From the NCBI GenBank assembly GCA_950295325.1, contig OX485809.1:30442001-30506000 (forward strand): DNA of 64,000 bases, given 5' to 3'. Shown here in pieces: positions 44,997 through 56,077 of the stretch (positions are counted from its first letter, which is position 1; each line of letters opens with the position of its first letter). The notes under the pieces are model-generated. The model made no database searches, was not told where the DNA came from, and saw only the letters and a program-made list of their open reading frames with translations. Origin of the DNA: Polytrichum commune (lineage: Eukaryota; Streptophyta; Polytrichopsida; Polytrichales; Polytrichaceae). Position numbers and translations under genes: made by a program.

Positions 44997-47900
44997 TTAC
45001 AGCTTGTCCTCGTACTCTGACAAGGGTGTGATCTGGTCCTTGAGACCCTTTCGTTTCCTGATCTCAGTCACAAGGGTCCCGGACTGGGTGGTGCTGTCAT
45101 AGGGATCGCTGTTCAACATCTCCCAATGATCAAACACACACTGGGGGAATGCTTGTCCGGAGGTTGCTGCACGAAGTGTGCCTGAGAAACCAAAAGACTC
45201 GATGACTGGCAAGTACGCCTTGATGTTGTACAGAGGAGTTCCTGGCCTTTGGACTTCCTCAAACACATGCCCACGCTTCTGGTTCAGCACTCCGTAGATA
45301 CCTCCAAGAGCACCCTCTGGAGCCTGAATCTCCACAAGGTACACTGGCTCCAACAAACGTGGCTTGGCAGTCAACATAGCTGCGTACATCACACGCCTTG
45401 CTGTGGGGATAACCTGTCCACCTCCACGATGGATGGCATCAGCGTGGAGAACCACGTCACAGACCTCAAAGGCAATACCTCTCATGTTCTCCTCCGCCAA
45501 GGCACCCTCCTTGGTGGCCCACTGGAATGCGGCAACCACAGAATCCTTGATTTCGTTCAGGTACTGCACTCCCTTACACATATCAACCACCATGTTGGGT
45601 CCAGTGGTCTCAGGTCCGAAACACCAAATCTTCTTGGCTAGGTCTTTGTCCCATCCGAACTCCTCTGCCAAGATCTTGCTCCTCACCTTGGGGTCGTCAC
45701 GGGGGCCAATGCGACCATCGTCAATGGCCTCGGGCAGACCTTCCTCCAATGGCCTAGCCTCAAAGTACAGCCTGTTGTGCTTATTGGGGGACTTGCTCAT
45801 CACTGTCCTGCATGATTTCTCCAACACTGTCTCGCGGAAAGACACCACTGGGTCAGAAACCACGATCTCAGCACCTCCCATGAAGTCGTCCTGAAGATCC
45901 TTCAGACAGATTTCCAAATGCAACTCTCCTGCTCCAGCGATGATGTGCTCTCCGCTTTCCTCGATCGAACAGATAACCATAGGGTCAGACTTGGCCAAAC
46001 GCTTCAATCCTTCCACCAGCTTGGGCAAATCTGATGCCACCTTGCACTGGACTGCGACACGCACCACAGGAGACACTGAGAACTTCATGGCACGAATGGG
46101 ATGAGCGTCCACCTCCTTCTCATTCGTCAAAGTTGCATTCTTCGTAATGAATTGATCAAGTCCCACCATGGCCACTGTGTTACCGCAAGGCACATCCTCC
46201 ACTGATTCTTGACGCCTTCCCATCCAGATGACGGTCCTCTGGACACTCTTGGTGTACAGATCCTTCTTTCCTCCGGGCACGTAGTTGGGTCCCATGATCC
46301 TGACCTTCAATCCGGTGGAGACCTTTCCAGCGAACACACGTCCAAAAGCAAAGAACCGACCCTTGTCGGGAGCGGGAATCATCTTCGACACATACAACAT
46401 CAGAGGACCATCGGGGTCACAGTTCCTGATGGCGTTCGCATACTGGTCATCCAAAGGACCCTCGTACAAGTTCTCAACCCTGTACCTCTGGGCAGTTGCC
46501 GGAGAGGGCAGGTGAAAGATCATCATCTCCAACAAAGCGCTAGAGGCAGGAAGCCATGTCTGCATGACTCTCTTCATCAAAGCCTTTCCAACCAAGTCCT
46601 TTTCCTCTCCCTTAAGGGAGCAGTTCAACTTTGCCATCATGGGCCACAGTTTGTCCTTCTGGTCATTCATGCAGATGTTGATCACCTGCTTGATGGGGTT
46701 GTACACGAACTGAACAAAACCACGCTGGCAAGTGGGAGAACCAGTATTCTTTGATGTCCACTTCTTCGTGGCAGGGTCAAAGTAATTCTCACCCCACAGC
46801 CTTTCCATCATCTTCTTCTCATCCACACCAAACTTGCCTGCGTACATCTTTGCGAAGTTCGTCAGGGTGAATGCCCATCCGTGCAGACCGGCGGAGAAAG
46901 CAACAGTTCCCTTCTCTGGGTACACTTGCACATCTCCCAAAAGTGCATCCTCGTAAGTGGCCATGATAACGTTGGCGTTCTCGATCACACGCTGGAATGT
47001 CTGGTAAGCCTCCTCACCCTCCACTTGCAGCTCGAGGAAACACCTGTCCATCTTATTCACGGTAAGCACCGGCCTAATCCTCTCTCCCAAAGCTTGTCGA
47101 AGCACGGTCTCTGTCTGGACACAGACACCCTCCACACAGTCGACCACCACCAACGCACCATCGGTAATACGCAGAGCTGCTGTCACCTCCGAAGAGAAAT
47201 CGACGTGCCCGGGTGAATCGATCAAGTTGATCAGGTAGTCATGGCCGTCCTTCTGACCATGGTAATCCTTCAAAGACTCCACAGTCATCTCGTAATACAG
47301 CGAGATACCGGTAGATTTGATGGTAATACCACGCTCGGCTTCATCGGCACGAGTGTCAGTAAGACGGACATCTCCGGCGACCTCTTGGGCAATGATACCC
47401 GCAGCAGCCACGAGAGAGTCAGTCAAAGTAGACTTACCTGAAACAGCAGGGGCAAACGAGTTAAAATATGGTTCATTCCACCATCATGAGCACACAGTCA
47501 GCATACATTACGTAATTGGCCATAAATTCTAGTTACAACTCATAAATTACAATCTTACGAAAGTCCTCACAAAAATTCAACGTTGTTATTAGCACTTCAA
47601 GATAGAGAACATATGCTCCACACCAACCGTAGAAAAATCCATTAGAAATTAGATACAATAGTTGACTAGGTTCAGTGCTATTTCTTCACTGCAAATGATT
47701 TATTCCTTAACACCTACAGAGTACACACATTCAGCGGACACTTAATGCTGGGACTTTCAGGGAGAAACAAAAACTGGGAACCTCTGTTTTCCCCTTCTTT
47801 AATTACACTGAACCACCCCCTTGCTAGAACAGATCTAGTATCTTCTCAAAGCCTACGAGCAACACAGGCTCGTGGCTCTTGGAAAAGACATCAAAGAGAA

Positions 47901-48702
47901 ATTTAGTGATTTACCACATATTCTTAAAAATCCCACAATCTAAAATATCGTAAATGTAACACTTGCACAGAACGATTCTAGCTAAATTCATGGACAACAT
48001 TAGAACACAAGAGAATTGATTTCTTCCGTTTCAATAGTTTCTCTAGGATACAGAACAAAGCGCATCTACATGTGTGATTACAGCATTTGGTAAGGATTCA
48101 GGAGTTCTGGAATGTGAAAAGAGATTGAGAATGTCAACATACCGTGATCAACGTGAGCAATAACGGACATATTCCTGATATTATGCTTCTTGTCCATAAT
48201 CCGACGCAACTCGTCGGCTGTGAACTTCACCTGCAAAACATAAAATGCCCATCCAAGTAAGTAACCAAATCAAAAACACACTACCTAATGTCCGATATGC
48301 ATCCCAAGAGCTAAATATACATGACAGAACAAGCTCATGCAGCCGCAGATCCACCCCAACTAACAAACATCACAACTTGCTACATCTCAAAAACACGTAA
48401 GTCACCACCAACTGAAAACAGGTAAAACTCAGTTACCATGACGCCGTCCCAAGGAGACGACAAATAACCTAGGGATTCAGAACTCCAAAACCCTAGGTGT
48501 CGACTAACAGGACACCCTTCATAACAGCCACGCACATCCAACAACAAAGAAACACAAAAACGATCCCCTAACCAAGCTAACGGGTTACAAAGCAACAACA
48601 GAACCCAACCATCGGAAACAGAGGGTATTGGAAAACACATGCAATTCTCAACCAGACAAATTTCTGTAAAAACGAAAGATCAGGATATTGCGAGCTTACC
48701 AT
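44997..48702 (-). CDS. elongation factor 2 (eEF2), 3 exons, 843 aa
   Basis: Minus-strand exons 48702-48700 (only the ATG, then donor GTAAGC), 48230-48143 and 47437-44997 join to 843 residues, the usual plant length. Exon 2 encodes [20 protein letters not shown] and the start of the GTPase loop IAHVDHG; exon 3 begins [13 protein letters not shown], so the P-loop is split by intron 2. Further marks are [18 protein letters not shown] (NKxD), the domain II/III region with [20 protein letters not shown], and [16 protein letters not shown], which holds the His converted to diphthamide. The end is SEYEDKL. The protein is the GTPase that translocates tRNA and mRNA on the 80S ribosome in the cytosol. 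An intron directly after the start codon often supports strong expression of plant translation genes. Coding GC is clearly higher than in the flanks, as expected for highly expressed genes. Confidence 0.97.
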
Positions 48703-49147
48703 CTTGGCGGCTGTGGAGTAATCCGCCCAGCGGGCAACAGAAGAGAGGGAAGGAGGAGTAACGTAAGAGAAAGGGGAGGAGCGGAAGAGAGCTGCAAGTG
48801 CTCTCGCGAAAGGGCCCTGTGCGAGCTGTGCTCAAGAGGATATGCCCCGCGGGTGCCCTAGGTCCACCGACGGCTGAGATGGGACCTTTGGGGATCTCAC
48901 GGTGGAGGAGGGCGGGGGAGTTAGGGTTCCAGGGGTGACTTGGGGCTTTGCATTTATGGCAGTGCTTCAGTCACTTGGCTGACTCAAGACCCTAGATAGA
49001 TTAGTTAGGTTTTTGTTCCTCGATTAGTGATAGTTTTCTTAATTGAGAGGCAAAATAGAGTCATAGACTTCTATCAGTCGTGCTGCTTATTTATTTTGCA
49101 CGCTCCATAACATTATTTAGCATCATGGTTGAGTTCCAATCTATGTC
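48703..49147 (-). promoter_or_regulatory. eEF2 5' UTR and promoter region
   Basis: Directly upstream of the ATG is a GC-rich purine/pyrimidine stretch (48710-48910) probably holding the leader and core promoter. No TATA box is obvious near the expected start. Confidence 0.4.
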
Positions 49148-49370
49148 CGGGAAGAACCGGCGGTTAGTTACATATGAACCTGTTGAGTTTGAGAAATAAC
49201 CGGTTGAAGTTGGAGACTTCAGGAAAATTACCGATCATTTTAGAGGAATCTAGAGAATATACCTCAAATGAATAAAACAAAACCGAAAGATGTCAACATG
49301 TAACCGGTTGGATTTAGAATCACCGGGATCTTGACCGACTATGCCCAAAAACTTCCTAGGCATTGGTGTG
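49148..49370 (+). repeat. dispersed repeat A, copy 3
   Basis: GGGAAGAACCGGCGGTTAGTTAC, GGAAAATTACCGATCATTTTAG and ATGTAACCGGTTGGATTTAG in summary match copies at 18733 and 22575. An internal extra segment of about 26 bp repeats the GTTGA-GTT-GAGA phrase. Confidence 0.7.
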
Positions 49371-49968
49371 AGGCCAAATCCACCACCCTTTAGCATCCTA
49401 GTCCGGGTGATGACTTTGAGAATCACATGTGTCTATTACAACATTGAACCGTGTGCAAGGTAATTTTCATGTTCAAATGAACCCATATTGTCTCACTCAT
49501 TGTGCTTCATTAATATTAGCCTCTTGGCTTGTGGTAGAATGGTCTTTATCAAGAGTCCAACCCGCGGCTTTAGCCACGCATGCCCTTAAGGATACTCCCC
49601 TCACTCTTTTAATCTTTACTTCCATCTTCTTGCTATTGCAAGAATCCTCCACCTTCTCCATTACTGTGCACCTAATTTATGGGGACTTGAGAGTGTGCAA
49701 GTGTTGAAAAACACTTTACTCCATAGTCAAAGTTACATTTACTCACATGTGACCTCCACACACACACCTCCTATCCTATTGAGCTCAACACTTATCTAAG
49801 GACTATTTTAATCCATGATTGGCATAACACCCTCACGGCTAGTTTAGTGGCACCCTCCACACAATCTCAACCTTAACTTGCTAAACCTACCAACTGTCTA
49901 ATTAACCTGTTGGTACGACTCTGGCCTGGTTACCGGCGGTCCCTTGGTTACCCGAGTCCCAACCGCAT

Positions 49969-50173
49969 AATCCCACACGGTCCAGCAGTCTCGGCTGCCA
50001 AGCCTAATCCCACACGGCCCAACAGTCTCGGCTGCCAAGCCTAATCCCACAAGGCCCAACAGTCTCGGCTGCCAAGCCTAATCCCACACAGTTCAGCAGT
50101 CTCGGCTGCCAAGCCTAATACCACACAGTCCAGCAGTCGGCTGCCAAGCCTAAGCCCACACAGTCCAGCAGTC
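49969..50173 (+). repeat. 37-bp tandem repeat, about 5.5 copies
   Basis: Units begin AATCCCACACGG(T/C)CCA, continue CAGTCTCGGCTG and end CCAAGCCT. Four 37-bp units are followed by one shortened by two bases and a partial one. The copies touch without spacers, so it is a minisatellite. Confidence 0.9.
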
Positions 50174-50505
50174 CGTGGTAAACCCAGCTACTAGCTGCCC
50201 TCAATACAAGCCCTTTCACCCATTAATCAAATGTTTCCTAGGTCTTTCCTTCTTTTCTTTTCCTTGCCCTAAGTCATGAACTAATCTAACACACTACTTT
50301 CACTAACTACTACCTAATCACCACATGCAATCCTAAGCTCTAAGAGCTCACTCCCTTGAGAGGCCTTGAGAGAGGGATCTTAACTAACTAACTTCACTAA
50401 AAACTAATAACCCACACACGTGGCTCAAGCTCTTAAGAGCTTGCTCCCTTGAGAGAGCTTGATGGAGAGAGAGGAAAATGAGAGAGAAAACACCTTAAGT
50501 AGCAA

Positions 50506-50544
50506 AGAGGGAGAGAGGGAGAGAGGGAGAGAGGGAGAGAGAGG
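50506..50544. repeat. (GGGAGAGA)n microsatellite
   Basis: Five repeats of GGGAGAGA. Confidence 0.85.
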
Positions 50545-50559
50545 TGAGGATAGGGTGAG

Positions 50560-53500
50560 AGGATTAGCACCTCCAATCACAATCCCTTAACCTTCACCTT
50601 CAAAGTAGGGACTAATCCCCTTCCACCAAGCTTCCTTCTTCCTAAACTACCAAGGTGGATCCAAAAGTGGGCATTTAACCCGCGGAGCTCACCTTGCTTC
50701 ACCTTACCCCCTACTCACATTATCAAGGCATACTCTTATTGAATTCAACCTTGAAATAATCACACAACACATTCTAAAGCCTAAACTTAAATCCACACCA
50801 CACTTCACTCTTTTTATGTTTTGTGAATAATCATAATACATCAAAGTCAAACTAAAATTGGTTTCGAAGAGTTAATCACCACATGTGGGCACCATTTTGG
50901 GCTCACAATTGGTTCCAATTCCAAAGAGAAATAGTGTTGTTCCCCAATTTTGTTTTCTTTCCACTGCACAAATCTTATTTTGTATTGAACATGCCTTTGA
51001 GGAGGGTCACATTGGAATTACACATGAACTATTCCATGCATATTCCTTGGTTCATGGAACATAACGTTTTTCATACCTAGAACAGTAATTTGTGGGATCG
51101 GCAATATTTAATGGAATATTCTCCTATATTTGGACCAACTGTGACAATATTCTATGGAATATTGTCAGTCCCACATAACAATGTTATGGTACTGAATAAT
51201 GTTATGAACTTTGTGTTGAAATTGATTGTTGCTATGTCAGGCTATCATCGATTGAATATTGCATAGATAGATTGAAGGGGTTGAAATAGTGTTTTTTTGC
51301 TTCCAATTTTATGAATATCTGATTCATGTTAGTTTTAACCTCTTTGTTATGGAGTTGACCTTAGATCGAAGATGTGTTATTTGAAAGTTTGAAAGTATGG
51401 GTTGAAGATAGAAGTAATTTGGGGTTTGCTTGCAATATAAGCTTGTTAGGGATGAACTTTAGAATACATGCATGCAATTTTTATACATTATTCTCAAAGT
51501 TCTCTTCTTTTCAAAGTTTTTCATTCCTAAAGTAGAGTATGAGTGAGAGAAGGAATTAAGCATCACATACATGAGTACCTCGAATTCATCCAAGATGAAT
51601 GCCCTGAAATGGTACGCATCCCTAGTGTTACTATTTTAAACTAGTATCAATGAACTCACAATAGTCTAGTCCAAGTCATTTGCAATGAATCAGCCATAAA
51701 CATGTAGGAGGTTTGTTTCCATGATAAGTGGATGAAATGTACACTTGCATGCGATAATTCCCTTTGTCCACGTTGAGGTCAATGGATTGATAATAAATTA
51801 AAATGGTATTCAGATTCATTTTGGGCCTCTTCTTCACACACACACACATGTGTTCAATATTAAGATTATGTTCAATATTATAACAAAATCTTCATGATGT
51901 GGAACCCTTCAATTATCAAAGGGTTTTATCATTAGTATGCAATTATCCTAATTTGGTGGTTTCCAAAATCTACACAACATCGTAGGCTTCATCCAAACAA
52001 GAAATGGTTGTGACAAATCTAGAAGAAAGAAAGAAGGATGACTTAAATGTGTGTGATTGGTATGAAAGATGATGTTGCTTCGTCTTTGAGTTGGTCTAAG
52101 TCTATATGTAATTTGAAATGGGCATCACGAGATCAATCAAAAGACCTCCAAAGACAATTGTGTCCTATCAACGATGAACACCTTGTATGTATGTGGACAA
52201 GTTGACATGCATCTATGTGTTCCAAGTGCAAACTCCTAACTTCCTACATGCTTGGTTGAGAATATCCAATTCACCCAGACACCCAATGTGATTGGGTGGA
52301 TCACGAGTAATAAGATGCACTTGAAACCAAATCCTATGAAGGTCTCCCATCCAAACCCTATTATAGGGATCTAACTTGAGGTCTTGGGTATGAGCCACCT
52401 TGACAAAATTAATCATATGAACTCATCTCAAAATATATTGATTTCTACACATATTAATAACTATGTAGTGTATTGCAGTTAATAGAAGATAAGATTCTAT
52501 TTGGTGAAAGATTGTGAGGGATTGAGTTGACACCCTTGTCTTAACCCCATGCGTTTCCATGTCAGTCAAGTGAATCCCACTCTAGTCATTTTTGGCACTT
52601 GAGCTTCAAGAACTAAATTGTTGTAATATATGTTGTAATTCAAATTGAGAGCTTCATTTGGTGCACTAACTAGCCTCAAGATGGACTATTGTCCCATTAT
52701 ATCATTTCATAAACGCCAAAATTTGTAGAAATTAAAATTTAAGATAATAAAATTAAATAAGGATTCTTTGGGGGGGGGGACGTCAATTGTCAAGTTTATC
52801 AAATTCATTTTTGGAAATAAATAAATAAAATTATTATTAGATTTGAAAACGCCCAAGTAGGATAGTGAAAACCATGAGCAAGAAGAAGAGGGCTTGCCAA
52901 GATGTAACTAATCATTGCATATGCAATTAGGAGCCATTGGAAAAAATTCCAACCATAGTGCCACAATAATGAGCAGGAGGCATTAAAGATAAGTAGGAGC
53001 CTTAACATGATGACCACCTAAGGAAGCCCCGTGGGGGCTCATTTGGCAGTAAAGGATTAAGGGGTTGAGATTGGACTCAAGCTTGAAGATTGGTTAACTG
53101 AACTTGGAGGAGTGTTTTCTTGAGTTGGTACTAACATGGGAAAGTCATGTCACATTAGCATCACTTCGATTTTCTCAAATTTGGGACATGGACCCTAATG
53201 TAAACTCCTTGGGTCCCAAACTAGCCACCCGGGGTTCACACCCCACTGTTGGAGGGTGGAGGAGGCCCTCGTAGAAAAGGTGGTGTTGTAATATCGTAGA
53301 TCACTTGGCACATGGGCAATCTCATGCACTCTAAACTTGAAACTTGAAACCTCTAGTAGTTTGCTTACACCAAGTTGATCTAAAAGGCAACAAGAAAATG
53401 CAGGATTGAACTTTAGACCTTCCTCAATCATGATTTGCTTAATATGTATGCGAGCTCAATATCTACATGTCCATGTGCCGAAGGTGCTCATATAAATCTT

Positions 53501-53629
53501 AATCAAAGAAGTCCAAATTATCATTAAAGACCACTGAGTTGAAAGCAAAAAAAAAAAGGCAAAGATATCTTGCAAAACTCACTCACAACACTTAGGTGAC
53601 ATCAAGTGAAGAGAACAAAGAAGTGATTG
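50560..53629. other. AT-rich region without recognisable gene
   Basis: No motif-bearing frames. Contains a CA microsatellite near 51836-51848 and a G9-10 run at 52768-52777. Confidence 0.4.
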
Positions 53630-54045
53630 GAAAGAAAAGAAAAGAAAAGATAACGCCTGTATTATGCATACCGGCGTGAATGTGAGCCCGTTAACCCTAT
53701 ATTGATCTCGGGGATCCGAGATGCAATATTGGGTGTTATGCCTCTTGTGGGAGGTGGGCTCTGGTGTAGTGCAAAATAATTTCCACCTTATGGTGGTGGG
53801 ATAGGGTTTTGTTTGTTGTCAAGTTTCCTTTTATTTAAGACCAAATAGGTAAGGTATTTAATGGCATTTTGGTGTATGTTTTCCATGAGGGTTTTGATGT
53901 GGGTTTTGGGGATTTTCAGGTTGGTTAATTGTTTGATGGAGTTTTCGTGAATAGCACCTCTTACTCCTGCGGTGATAGTAACGAGGGGGTTGGTATTCCA
54001 TCCGTTGGCTCTTAGTGTGATAATTAGCGGGTCATATTTGTTGTG
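53630..54045 (-). mobile_element. LINE 3' end, minus strand, third copy
   Basis: Minus-strand reading from 54043: NKYDPLIITLRANGWNTNPL, VTITAGVRGAIHENS, then KTLMENIHQNAIKYLTYLVL and NKRKLDNKQN, which is collinear with the LINE C-terminal block at 2720-2989. After its end follow a 3' UTR with CTCACATTCACGCCGGT and a TTTTCTTTTC tail at about 53630-53650. Confidence 0.75.
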
Positions 54046-55387
54046 TCATCACGTGATTGGAATTCACAAAGAATCACATAAACTGGCAAATAGAAATGCG
54101 TTGTAGCTTGAATCCAATATATCTTAGGATTGAAAAAGCACATAATCCACTTCTTTCGTTTCATGTCTCTCAAGTCTCTATGAACCTTTTGCATGGCATA
54201 CTAACAACAATCACAAAAGAGAATAGTACATCAAAGATTTCGTGATAGTTGAGGTGCTTTTGATAGATCTAATTACGCTTCTAGTAAGAGGTGCTTCAAA
54301 TGCAAGCATGGTGATTCTCATTCTTCCTACTTCTTTCCTCTCAAAGTCCCCTGCTTCAAACCCTAATTCTAACCCCGTGCTTCTCCTTTAGTTTTCTTTA
54401 AAATGGAGCAACATGGACATCTTATTAAGCATACTTCATGTCAACGTGTCCATGAGTGCGCTCATGAAGTGTTCGCCATTTGTCATAATGGGCTTAACGG
54501 AATTTTGGTTGATCAAATGGGTCTTGGAAATAAGTCAAGAAAATTAGTTTGCTTGCCCATTTGAAAGGCAAGAAGATGCATCTCAAAATGTTGCTTGAGA
54601 ATCAAGCGATGAGTTTAGAGTCTAGCATAATCAATGAATTTGGGCTTACACTTAGGGCTTGTGCCCTCCACCCGCTGTCCAAAAGACGTTTAGGCAAGTG
54701 CACTTTACAATGGACACCACTTGAAATTCACCAAATTTAAATGCGGTACATGAGAATTGATTATTCTTGTTTATAGAATGAAGGTGATTATTTTCATAAT
54801 TTCATGAAATGAAAATTATAGATGACCTACAATGGTTTTCTTTCAAATATGTATACTTCAATTTTGGATATGGACTTTTAAGTTTTAAGGTATGTAAGTT
54901 TTTTTCATTTATATTTGATTGGTGTGTATTAAGGTGAGTATCGAAGCAAACAATACAAAGACACATGTTTAAGAGAGATTGGACTATGTTTTCAACATTT
55001 ATTAACTACTATGCACTCGATAGTGAACACAATTGGAAAGACATTTTTCTTCAAATAAGGAATCAACGGACATGCACTTCCATTAACCAAAATCAAACCA
55101 AGAGTTGTTTGATTTTCACTGATTTTTGTTGATGTTTCATCATAAATTTGCTAATACAAAACAAATTTGAAGACACGAGGTCAATAGAAGACGGAGAACA
55201 AGAAAAAGTAACCGGATTACACCCACATACCTTAACTTAGATCAAGAGAGACACGCCTAATTCAATAAACTGTCTTAATCGTACACCTATGTTTGAGTGG
55301 TGTGTGATTCGATGTGGATCCAAGAATGGACACCCATGGACATGCTTTCAACAATAGAGATTGGTTTATGTCCTCAGAACATGTTAC
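54046..55387. other. AT-rich region without recognisable gene
   Basis: No motif-bearing frame or clear repeat structure seen. Confidence 0.4.
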
Positions 55388-55580
55388 CAAGACTCAATAG
55401 TGAATATAGTTGGGGGAACCTATATACCCATTTAATGAGCATGAGAATTTCCATTTTGATAATGAACATTCAACAACCAAAAACCACGAGGAAAGTGGCT
55501 ATGGCCTCGAATTAGATTTGCTAATCATTTCATAACCCACTAATAGCGTGTTTCATATCCAAGGAGAAGTGGACTAGTCC
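55388..55580 (+). repeat. dispersed repeat B, copy 2
   Basis: GAATATAGTTGGGGGAACCTA, CATTTTGATAATG, GAAAGTGGCTATGGCCTCGA and CCAAGGAGAAGTGG match 23755-23945 in order and orientation. Confidence 0.6.
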
Positions 55581-55759
55581 CATGCGTATATCCTATTTGA
55601 GATCCTACGATTCTCTCAGTTTTTGAGGTGGACAAAGAAGGTCCCAAAAGTTTCACCCAACCTTCAAATAGGCTCCAATACACGACGAGCTAACGAGCTT
55701 GTAATAGAATTTTTTCTCAAAGGAGGGTCAAACCCAAGGTTTCATACCTCTTTGTACTA

Positions 55760-55887
55760 GGTAGCGGTCATCTACAGAGTGGCTACCGGGTGTAGCAGGG
55801 GAGCAGAACCTGCCGAGTCGCGTCAGCGACGAGGGAGGTTCTGTTCACCTGCTACACCCGGTAGCCACTCTGGATGACCTGCTGCCA
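55760..55887. repeat. 128-bp near-perfect palindrome upstream of the recombinase gene
   Basis: Arms 55760-55821 and 55826-55887 face each other across the 4-nt loop GTCA. The innermost stem is GTCGC/GCGAC, and the central stem includes TGGCTACCGGGTGTAGCAGG on the left and its inverse on the right. A few mismatches and one small bulge occur. It is GC-rich within AT-rich DNA and ends 191 bp before the ATG at 56078. Confidence 0.85.
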
Positions 55888-56077
55888 TACGTAGCCGATG
55901 AAGGATCTCAAAAATAGTTACCTGCCTATCCAGTTACTAATAGGTACCTTCCTTGTTGGCGGGAGGTAGGAATTTCAAAAGTGTCACGCCGAGCTATCTC
56001 CAACACTTCTATTCTCAGTTTAGGCTTTTTGTGCTCTGTCAGTTCTGTCTTTGTTGTTTGCCAATCTTGTCGCTGTC

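Noticed and set aside
45249-47532. Long plus-strand frames antisense to eEF2
   Set aside because: They mirror the conserved coding of eEF2 on the other strand and carry no motif of their own.
49969-50173. CRISPR-like regular repeats
   Set aside because: The 37-bp units are directly adjacent without spacers and the genome is eukaryotic.
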